From positions 11,695,255 to 11,759,254 of the forward strand of contig JAJEKV010000011.1 of assembly GCA_021234155.1 (NCBI GenBank): 64,000 nt of DNA. Direction: 5' to 3'. The DNA is from Isoetes taiwanensis. Taxonomy: Eukaryota; Streptophyta; Lycopodiopsida; Isoetales; Isoetaceae. Positions 55,079 through 64,000 of the stretch are shown one piece after another; the first letter of the stretch is position 1, and each line of letters begins with the position of its first letter. The notes under the pieces are model-generated. The model saw nothing but the letters and a program-made list of their open reading frames with translations. It had not been told where the DNA came from and made no database searches. Made by a program: the position numbers and the translations under genes.

Positions 55079-57205
55079 AATAAGCTATTATCAGTTTTTC
55101 ACAACAACTTTTTTACAAAACTACTATATCAAACTAATGTTACTAAGTGGGTTAATGTGTTGAATAACCACAATTAGTTATATGGCATGGTTCTTGCTTG
55201 TGGTTTATTATTCGATTTTGTTATCATGGTTCACCATCATAGTTCCTTATAATAGTTTACTTGTTTGGTTTAATACTATGTTCATAAATAGTATAGACCA
55301 TAAATCACTATTGATTTTGGTTGTGATTGTTTGTAAAACTTAAAGTGGTTTTTTTTATGAAGTTGCCTACTGGAAAAGAAGCAATGTTGTATGATCCACT
55401 AAAATGCGTCAACTTCTTATAAAAAATGTTAATGTCTTTTTCACCAAGATAGTTAACAGTTGCATCTTTAACCTGTTTTGTATTTGGAGCCAACCTTGGT
55501 GTGTCGGACGATGGAGTTGATATTAATTTCAAAACCATAACAAGACACATAATGTTCTAATTATTTTGTTTAGTATTTGGGGAGGGTATCTCACCGATGG
55601 TTTGGCCTAGATTTTGGGGCGGTATGTATGCAAAATCGTATCTGTGTAGTATTTTTTGGAGAAGTTCGAGCTGCTTGGCGGGAGGGAATTGGATGGAGCT
55701 GCTTGCTGGGGCCTGGATTTCTGAATGCATGGTTTATAGATAGAAGGATGAAATGCATGGTTTGAGAATGGAATGATTAGAATCCACGCCTCTTTCTTCT
55801 TTGGGCAGGGGCGGCCTTCCAGGCAAGGGTTCCGGCTGAAGCTGAGACGGCCATGGTGAATCGTGACAAATCATGCGATTGCAGGTCAGAAAAGGAAGAG
55901 TGATCCAAAAAGTTTCTTCTTGAGATCCCTGTTTGATCGGTGGCCTGCCTGCATCCTCCGGAAGAAGTCATTGTTAGTGGCTTTTGTGGTGGTTTCGAGG
56001 GAGCGAGAGCAGATTCGGGCGTGCTGAGCTCTGTTCCTGGAGCCACTGAATCCTCATGCTTGGCAGGCAATACAATGTTATATCAGTATTTGTTTCCTAG
56101 CTTTGGGCGATGGCAAAAACTAGGAAAGACAAAGAGAAACTCGATGGGTTCAAGAACGGCATGACCAAACAAAAAGATTAAAAAACAGAAGGAAATAGTG
56201 GATGCAGCAGCCTCTAATGCCGACTCTGTTGGCTGGGTCGAACACAGGGGCAAAAATAGGTGGATTCGAATCAGAAGAAACATGGTTTTTTCATCCAATA
56301 AAAGTAGGGGTTTCTCCTCTCAACATCGACCATGATCCAACACAGCAACTGCCTCCATCTACAGGGGTCTCCCATTCAAAAAAAACAGGGGTTTTCCCTT
56401 TCTCATTCAACACTGATTATGGTTTAATACAACAATTGCCTTCATTTCTTGGCGTGGCATAGAAGATGGGTTAAGATAACACGGATGCCTCCTACGTTTT
56501 GCCCACCTGTTACCTGGATTGAAGGGGCAAGGGTTGAAGGGGACTCGGATTGCAGGAGGGTTTTTTGACGGCAACAGAGTTTTGCATTTGCAGCAGCAAC
56601 TGGGTGTTTTGGGCCTTGTTGAGGGCTGGCCTTTCGATTTGTGCACAGATGCAAGCTGCACAGACCGGTTCAATCTGTATGTAGATTAGTCTTTGCAGAA
56701 CCCGGCCAAGGCAGACAGGTTTTGAGGTTGTTTGAGAGTCTGGTCACGCCACATAGTTTCTGATAGCGGCAGTTTTGAAGCTTATCTGATATCCACAATG
56801 TGATATTGAAGCTTCTCTGATAGTGTGAAGATGTGAATGCAAGCAGAAGGATTCCAGGGTTATCCCATGAAGCAAAGGAATTGTGATTGTAAGGAGGAGG
56901 CATATTTCTAAGTTTAGGGGTTCTGGTGAGGCCGGTATGGCCTGGAGGTTCGATTCCTCCAGCCCAGTTTTATTCTTTGGTTCTTTTTGTTCTTTTGGCG
57001 AGGCAGTTTCTTGCCTCAGGCTTCATCGATTGTGAGACCATGGTTTACAATTTTTGAATGTACCATGGGAAATGGCATGTGTTTTTCTTGGCAAAATGTT
57101 AGTGGTCGTGGATCTGGCACAATGCCACAAATATGCTACCCATCAATGGTCAGAATTAAAAGTTGAGAAAAAAACCGATAAAAAAGAAAAATAACGAATA
57201 ACGTA
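55079..57205. other. Unassigned sequence
   Basis: No supported gene. Near 56300-56455 a roughly 70-base imperfect tandem encodes (CAACTGCC, ACAGGGGT) in one open frame but shows no family resemblance. At 56942-56967 is a T-arm-like GGAGG/CCTCC around TTCGATT with a perfect B box, without the rest of a tRNA. Confidence 0.4.
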
Positions 57206-57242
57206 TATCCATCCATCCATCCATCCATCCATCCATCCATCC
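57206..57242. repeat. (ATCC)9 microsatellite
   Basis: Nine ATCC units preceded by AACGTAT. No clear LINE terminus abuts it. Confidence 0.95.
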
Positions 57243-57434
57243 TAAAATTATAGTGAATGTCTATTGTGAATGTCGCCCTAAATCGGACGGCTGAGATTAT
57301 TCGTGGCTTAGATCGGATGGTTTGTGTGAATTCTAACCCTAAAAAGCCCTTTTCTCTATCGTGTTTTCCACGATCATGCCTTGCATCAGTTCCGGTTAGG
57401 TAGAGGCGCCGAAATCAAACTTACACCCACCATT

Positions 57435-58101
57435 TCACATGGTGGCGGAGCTTTGCCATGGTCGCTGGAACTCCAGCAAATTGCTCCTTAGAGATGCGAT
57501 TTCTCAGATCAGAGAATGCCATTGTCGAGCTTTCCAGTAGAAACTGCTCTTTCTTAATCCAGGTGCACATTACTTGCTTAGATTAGACGTAGCTTCTTAA
57601 AACACAAAAAGCATTTGCGTACGCTCTGTTGTGCCGGAGCTGCTTAGAGCAAAGCAAAATCACCAGTTTGCCGGAGTTCTTTGTGGCCTCTTTTCATTCG
57701 AGTTCATGCTGATTATTGCTCATAGCCTTTCTGTTTTTGAGTTTTGATATCTTCATGGTGGATCCTTTTCACATGGTGGCGGAGCTTTGCCATGGTCGCT
57801 GGAACTCCAGCAAATTGCTCCTTAGAGATGCAATTTCTCAGATCAGAGAATGCCGTTGTCGAGCTTTCAAGTAGAAACTGCTCTTTCTTAATCCAGGTGC
57901 ACATTACTTGCTTAGATTAGACGTAGCTTCTTAAAACACAAAAAGCATTTGCGTACGCTCTGTTGTGCCGGAGCTGCTTAGGGCAAAGCAAAATCACCAG
58001 TTTGCCCGAGTTCTTTGTGGCCTCTTCTCATTCGAGTTCATGATGATTATTGCTCATAGCCTTTCTGTTTTTGAGTTTTGATATCTTCATGGTGGATCCT
58101 T
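57435..58101. repeat. 334-bp tandem duplication
   Basis: Units 57435-57768 and 57769-58101, about 97% identical by eye, each starting TCACATGGTGGCGGAGC. The DNA resembles a transcribed leader (GT-rich, with CAG/GTGCAC) but no ORF is kept. Confidence 0.9.
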
Positions 58102-58289
58102 GCTCTTTGTGACATACTTAAGTCTTTTATTAAAACCTCACATATCATTCGGGTTTTCAGGCCTCAGGTTCTTCTTGGCATCGAAGATCACATTGTGGCA
58201 TGTTTTTTGACGACTCTTCAGGTAAGGTGAAGCAAATCTAGCTGACCTTGATCATTTAGATCTTCATGTAATATTTTCAAACTGACAGA

Positions 58290-58925
58290 TTCCCAGTGAA
58301 CACATACTGGCCTACGTAAAGAAGGAATGAAATGCCGCAGATAAAACGACGAGTCAGAGCCAATAGATGGGCCCTATATTCTCATATTTCCTGAAGGTAC
58401 AACAACAAATGGACTGGCTTAATTTCATTTAACACTGGAGCATTTTCACCAGGTTTGCCAGCACAACTAATAATTTTGTGCTATCAAAATAGGGAGGAGG
58501 AGTTTAAGGTAAAGAGAAATCTGTAAGATTAGCCCAGCATGGGTTGACAAGGGGGCTTATGGTCCTATCCGTTTGCTGACCCAGTTCATCAAATTTGTGG
58601 AGGTGAATCTTTAACTCTTTTGCTTTTTGTTGTTCTTCATATTGTGTGCTAAGGATAGGACTATACTTGCATTAAAATTGTTTTTCAATTTTACTTGGAG
58701 TTGAAGGCAAAGCACAATGCGTTGAAGGTGGGTACATCCTTGCTTCATGGAGTTTTAAAGATGCAAGCACATACTATGAGTTTCTTCCTCGGTGAGTTTC
58801 TTCCTCAATGAAGTTTACAAGAACAATGTGTTATTTTGAAGATCAACCCAGCATGGGTTGATAAGGGACTTATGGTTCTATTCTGTTTGCTGATCCAGTT
58901 AGTCAATTATATGGAGATAAATCTT
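58290..58925 (+). pseudogene. LPEAT-like lysophospholipid acyltransferase, broken
   Basis: The acyltransferase signature IFPEGTTTNG is readable at 58384-58413. The preceding IKRRVRANRW is in another frame. LISFNTGAFSPGLPAQLIIL (about 58419) follows after a further shift. An exon resembling the SPAW...TQF...MEV block then appears twice: 58528-58602 (SPAWVDKG...LLTQFIKFVEV) and 58842-58916 (NPAWVDKG...LIQLVNYMEI). Plant LPEATs re-acylate lysophosphatidyl-ethanolamine at the ER. Here at least two frameshifts, no HxxxxD block and a duplicated exon show a dead copy. Confidence 0.6.
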
Positions 58926-59542
58926 TGTTATTCATGTTGCGCACTTGAAATTGTGTTTCAATTTTAATTGGAGTTTAAGATAAAGAGCAACGGCACAGCC
59001 TTGCTTCATGGAGTTCTAAAGAGGCAACCAACATTTTTGTCATGAGACAATTTCTTTGTTCAATAAAGTCTACAAGGACATTGTGTTGTTTTTTGTTTTC
59101 TAAATCACATAAGAAATTCAAAATATACAATCATTAAAATTGCTTAGTTTACTCTATTGGCTGTGTTTTGAAACTTCTAAACATGAGGACGAGCACAATG
59201 CAAAAAAAAAGTTAGAAAGGTGAGCATTGAGAGCACGAAATATAGTTGGCAACATTCTGCTATCAATATGGAGTTTATGTACACAATGTATAATATGAAG
59301 AATACTAAGAGAACACATCTCAAACATATATGGCATATTTGAATTTCATATTATGAAAGTTCTCCTTTGCTAGACATTATTCTTGCCAACAACTCAAGCT
59401 ATGTTTGTTAATGGGCTATGGCTTTCTAAAACAACTCAAGGTATGCCTGTTAATGGGCTATGATTGAGTTTTAAGGTAAAAAATTATGTTTACAAATGTT
59501 ACTCGATCATAAACATTGACTTATAGAAAGAAAGAAAGAGTG
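58926..59542. other. Unassigned sequence
   Basis: Some repetition of CAACTCAAG(C/G)TATG with GTTAATGGGCTATG (59390-59470). No gene. Confidence 0.4.
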
Positions 59543-59600
59543 ATTTTTATCGTCCACTGAGACCAATCGGCCTATGGGACCCAATTAAGGAATGTAGCAA
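59543..59600 (-). mobile_element. LINE 3'-end fragment
   Basis: On the minus strand GGGTCCCATAGGCCGATTGG, then TCTCAGTGGACGATAAAAA, is followed by ACTC and (TTTC)4. This is the same family terminus as LINE-A/B, with a short tetranucleotide tail (59527-59540). Confidence 0.65.
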
Positions 59601-59983
59601 ACAACACTAATAACGATGGGCCAAATAACTTTAACACATGCTCTTTATTTGCACATAAAAAGTACTTCAATCCAGACAACCTAACTAATGACATACTCAA
59701 TAGCCAATCACTTTTAGTAGATTCAACAGGTTTTATTGTTGGACAACTACATGGAGCATGCCACAAGCCTGTCTGGACGGTGAGCCTCTTTTGACGGTTT
59801 CTTATCCCAGTTGCAGCTATAGTTATTGATTTGATGGGGTATGCCATAAGGGTAATAGAATTGCTTCAGCTTCCAAAACTACATCTGCTTAGGACTCTCA
59901 AGTTACAAATATTTGGTCAGGATTGAAGGAAAGTTGCTTGGCTTTCATTTACAGGTTCCAAACATTTACATAAGCTAAACATT

Positions 59984-60011
59984 GCCCAGCAACGCTGGGC
60001 ACCATTTCTAG
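59984..60011 (+). mobile_element. Helitron-like 3' terminus
   Basis: Perfect 7-bp hairpin GCCCAGC/GCTGGGC (loop AAC, 59984-60000), seven bases, then CTAG (60008-60011) and T. Same design as 4596-4641 and 35325-35353 with different stem bases. Confidence 0.6.
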
Positions 60012-60941
60012 TCTATCTTTTAAATTTGGTTTTTCCGGTTTAGAGAAAAAAATTTTGGATTTTTTTTTAACCGATTTCCTAAGGTTTTGGGGCTTTCCAA
60101 TGCCGGAAAAAAAAACCCGATTATCCAAAAATCGAGAGAGAGCCCGAGATTTTTTTTTTCCATGCGATTTTTGGTTTTGGTTCCGATGTTTTCGATCTCT
60201 TCCTATTCTTATCCGATTCCACTTGGCGATTGATTGCATGTGACGATTGCTCAAAGCTCAAGGTTTCTCACCTCACAAAGACCTTTGTGCAAGATGATCT
60301 CCCAGTTTTCAGGGGTAGCATGTCGTTTTTCGAGTGTAAGTCGCCAATCTTTCTTAGCTTTGCGTTAAATCTTTCTTTTGTTTGATTGACAGATGCCTTC
60401 TTTAGATAGTTCAAATCTTCCACATTTTGGTCTGTTCTTTCTTTACCCCTTTATCAATTCAACGACAGAGGCATTTCTATCGTGAAGAGGATCTTGAGCT
60501 TGATTTATATGGCTCGACTTCACCAGTCTTTATCTGAACACAGGTGCGTTTTTGTATCCTTTAGTTCTTCTTTTCATAAATATTATCATTATCTAAGAGC
60601 TCTGTGTCTAGGCTTGACACAATGCAAGAGAACTTATTATGCAAGAACTGTTTTGTATAAATTTCTGAAATGGGTCCCGAGGATTTTGATGGCAGTTTCG
60701 ATGGGTCAGAGGATGGGTGGAATAAAATCATGTCTATTTGTCATGCGACCTGAAAATTGCAAGCATGGCAACCCTGGTGATGGTAACCCGTCCAACCCAA
60801 GCATCTCGATTTGTCTGTGATGAAATAAGTATGGCTCGCCCTCAAACTGCAATAATTGCTGGAGCTTGGTGGAATTGTTACTGTAGTATACTGCTGGCAA
60901 GCAAGCAGCTAAGATATCTAATCACTTCCGTTGGCACTCTT
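60012..60941. other. Unassigned; possible relic exons
   Basis: Plus-strand stretches near 60480-60545 (KRILSLIYMARLHQSLSEH, then a GTGCGT donor) look exon-like but belong to no family I recognise. Confidence 0.3.
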
Positions 60942-63376
60942 GGGCAAGCATTTCTTTCTCAAAATGATCAACGTTCATGCTCTTTTACAGGTTTTGAAGG
61001 TTTGTTTGTGGGCAAAGGTTTCCAGTCTGGGAGCTCCATGAATAGCAGAGGTATGTGGCTTGCCAGAAATCTAAGATACTTGAAATTTTGAGTAGGTTTA
61101 TGTCTTCCCGTTGCAACAAAGCATCTAGAATACATTTCTTCTCGGTTATTGTCTTGCTGCTCGCTTGGCTAATGATTATTATGCATTGCATGAAGCCAGA
61201 CATAAAAGCATGTCTTTGCACATGCAGAAATAGGACTACGGATATCAATCTTGGCTCTCTTAAGTTTTCCTTCTTTTCTCTATGGTTCTTTTTGCAAGTT
61301 GTTGCTGCTCGGGGAAACAACTACATCTTTTGCTGCCTTTTGGAGGTGCTTTATGTTTAATATTTGTTTGTTTAAGATCCTTGCATTTCACGTATAGTCT
61401 TATCAAGCTATCATAGAACCTCTAGAATAAACACTATTGTGGTCACTATGGTTGCCCGTGCAACTGTGTTTGATGCTTCAAATTTGATAGGGAGTGAGTA
61501 ATATTTTCTAGCTTACAGGTTAGGTTACAGGAACACAAGATCTTTGGCTACATTTGAGGACGAAGTACCAATCTTATTTGCATGTGCAGTTGTTTTAAGA
61601 AGCAAACTTCTGTCTTTATTCTGAATATATGATAATGGCCTTCTTTCCTTGGTACAAGATGAATCATCTCATGCCAACATGAAGGCATCTTAGTTTCAGA
61701 ATAGATGGCTCTTTTCTAAATTTTGTTCGCATGCAGGGACACATTAACTTCTTCTGACTTTATTGATATAAGCAACATTTCATTGCAATGCTTCTTTGAG
61801 CAATTGCACACCATCTATGTCTCTAGGTAAGCGTCTCAGCTTTCTGTCCATTGCTTTCCATTTTATGCAAATAAAAGCTTAAGGTTGCACTGCCATGGGA
61901 TCCTATTCCACAGTTGCATGAAGAGTTACCGTTTAGTAGATTGCATTGTCCAGGGCTAATGCTTTCTCTATTTCTTGGTTCTAGCTTATCAGAAAAGGGC
62001 AAATTTCTTTAGAATGCTATAAGTGGATCGTGTCTGTACATCTTTTTTATTACATCAAGTCGAGGGCTAACATATTAATTGATTGTAGGCCTATTGGCAG
62101 CAAGGAGCAGGTTGCTGCAAAATGCTATAAGTTGGGCCAAATAAGTATGCCTTTTATCAAAGTTGGGCAAGCATTTCTTTCTCAAAATGATCAACGTCCA
62201 TGCTCTTTTACAGGGTTTGAAGGTTTGTTTGTGGGCAAAGTTTTCCAGTCTGGGAACTCCATGAATAGCAGAGGTATGTGGCTTGCCAGAAATCTAAGAT
62301 ACTTGAAATTTTGAGTAGGTTTATGTCTTCCCGTTGCAACAAAGCATCTAGAATACATTTCTTCTCGGTTATTGTCTTGCTGCTCGCTTGGCTAATGATT
62401 ATTATGCATTGCATGAAGCTAGACATAAAAGCATGTCTTTGCACATGCAGAAATAGGACTACGGATATCAATCTTGGCTCTCTTAAGTTTTCCTTCTTTT
62501 CTCTATGGTTCTTTTTGCAAGTTGTTGCTGCTCGGGGAAACAACTACATCTTTTGCTGCCTTTTGGAGGTGCTTTATGTTTAATATTTGTTTGTTTAAGA
62601 TCCTTGCATTTCACGTATAGTCTTATCAAGCTATCATAGAACCTCTAGAATAAACACTATTGTGGTCACTATGGTTGCCCGTGCAACTGTGTTTGATGCT
62701 TCAAATTTGAGAGGGAGTGAGTAATATTTTCTAGCTTACAGGTTAGGTTACAGGAACACAAGATCTTTGGCTACATTTGAGGACGAAGTACCAATCTTAT
62801 TTGCATGTGCAGTTGTTTTAAGAAGCAAACTTCTGTCTTTATTCTGAATATATGATAATGGTCTTCTTTCCTTGGTACAAGATGAATCATCTCATGCCAA
62901 CATGAAGGCATCTTAGTTTCAGAATAGATGGCTCTTTTCTAAATTTTGTTCGCATGCAGGGACACATTAACTTCTTCTGACTTTATTGATATAAGCAACA
63001 TTTCATTGCAATGCTTCTTTGAGCAATTGCACACCATCTATGTCTCTAGGTAAGCATCTCAGCTTTCTGTCCATTGCTTTCCATTTTGTGCAAATAAAGC
63101 TTAAGGTTGCACTGCCATGGGATCATATTCCTCAGTTGCATGAAGAGTTACCGTTTAGTAGATTGCATTGTCCAGGGCTAATGCTTTCTCTATTTCTTGG
63201 TTCCAGCTTATCAGAAAAGGGCAAATTTCTTTAGAATGCTATAAGTGGATCGTGTCTGTACATCTTTTTTATTACATCAAGTCGAGGGCTAACACATTAA
63301 TTTATTGGCAGCAAGGCGCAGGTTGCTGCAAAATGCTATAAGTTGGGCCAAATAAGTATGCCTTTTATCAAAGTTG
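60942..63376. repeat. 1.2-kb tandem duplication
   Basis: Units about 60942-62163 and 62164-63376, nearly identical. The junction AAAGTTGGGCAAGCATTTC is visible at 62159-62177. Each unit contains an exon-like segment (about 61738-61827 and 62961-63050) with a GCAG acceptor, frame LTSSDFIDISNISLQCFFEQ and donor TAG/GTAAG. The gene is unrecognised. No mobile-element ends were seen. Confidence 0.9.
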
Positions 63377-63876
63377 CATTTGATTGTACATCATGAAATG
63401 TTCACAGTAACAAAATCCTGTTATGACATTATATTTTTCCCTGCCATAGTAGTCTTCTTCTATGCCTTTATTAATTAGGGTATAAAGGCTGTCCTAACAC
63501 CATGGATATATGGTATTTGGAGTTAGGGAGAAACAAGCCATGGATGGTATTTTTCTTTTTTGCAATAGCCATTTATTTTCATGTTTACGGTGCATATTCA
63601 TGACCAATCTTACGATCTTACGAGAGTATATATAATATACAGATCCAGATGATCTGACCTGGGAATAGAAACCTTAATCAAGAACATGGCGTCAAAGGTA
63701 TCATTCTGCATATTCTTTCCTTCCTTGAATTGAGCATCCTTAGTCACATGTTTTGAGTAGGGAACATAGGAAGGTTACCTGGAGTGTCTGTGGAATTTTA
63801 TAAGCAAGCCAGGAATAATTCATAGTGAGGATTTAGAGTATAACAAGAAAGATAACCCTATGTTACACGTGTCAAA
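63377..63876. other. Unassigned sequence
   Basis: AT-rich, no gene seen. Confidence 0.4.
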
Positions 63877-64000
63877 TTGCACTATATTCAAAGTATTAAC
63901 ACAATTTAACGACATTCTTTTGTGGAGATCCAAATTATTTTGCACTATATTCAAAGTATTAACACAATTTAACGACATTCTTTTGTGGAGATCCAAATTA
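63877..64000. repeat. 63-bp tandem repeat running off the window
   Basis: Two identical units beginning TTGCACTATATTCAAAGT at 63877 and 63940. The array may continue past the end. Confidence 0.9.

Noticed and set aside
56942-56967. tRNA gene
   Set aside because: Only a T-arm with a B box is present; the acceptor stem and A box cannot be formed.
57713-57904. Minus-strand ORF in the 334-bp duplication
   Set aside because: Not preserved in the equivalent position of the other unit as a full frame, and no motif.

Overview
The window looks like nuclear DNA of a land plant with a large, transposon-rich genome. The evidence is a spliced plant endoglucanase, a spliced plant polygalacturonase, chromodomain Ty3 retrotransposon remnants, several LINE lineages, tRNA-like SINEs and Helitron-type ends. 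I cannot name the species; a fern, lycophyte or gymnosperm would fit the gene spacing. No rRNA, CRISPR or bacterial-style operon is visible. Only two genes read as intact: a GH9 endoglucanase (7279-9699, +, eight exons, 488 aa) and a GH28 polygalacturonase-like gene (16273-18033, -, five exons, 462 aa). Both would encode secreted cell-wall polysaccharide hydrolases.

Layout. 1-7.1 kb: a broken GH28 exon, a long dispersed repeat (called D1), tRNA-like repeats, a satellite-like repeat, a LINE 3' end with a CTATT tail and a Helitron-like 3' end. 7.3-9.7 kb: GH9 gene. 10.8-12.8 kb: decayed plant L1-type LINE. 13.9-18.0 kb: a truncated GH28 duplicate and then the intact GH28 gene. 18.6-19.15 kb: three copies of a short repeat with a 5S-rRNA-like core. 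19.2-24.0 kb: GC-rich LINE (LINE-B, -). 24.1-26.8 kb: a second D1 copy split by an L1-type fragment.

26.9-29.8 kb is the most unusual part. A 302-codon ORF carries the three motifs of a rolling-circle (HUH) Rep endonuclease. It is followed by an ORF with a SUMO-interaction-like motif, a perfect 12-bp hairpin, and five spaced copies of a 26-28 nt stem-loop whose stems covary. I read it as a Replitron-like, or otherwise HUH-encoding, mobile element.

31.6-35.0 kb: a Ty3 chromovirus remnant with its 3' LTR (-). 35.0-41 kb: a SINE copy, a Helitron-like end, a possible unrecognised minus-strand gene and a TIR element close to its start. 41.1-46.8 kb: LINE-A (+), a near full-length relative of LINE-B with coiled-coil/RRM-type ORF1, endonuclease and reverse transcriptase, decayed largely by nonsense codons. 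46.8-50.4 kb: SINE duplications, an ABCG transporter remnant and a foldback MITE. 51.3-55.1 kb: a second Ty3 chromovirus remnant with LTR (-). 57.4-64 kb: tandem duplications, a broken LPEAT-like acyltransferase, another Helitron-like end and a 1.2-kb tandem duplication.

The genes do not form a pathway unit beyond the two cell-wall hydrolases. Most of the sequence records successive transposon insertion, segmental duplication and decay.
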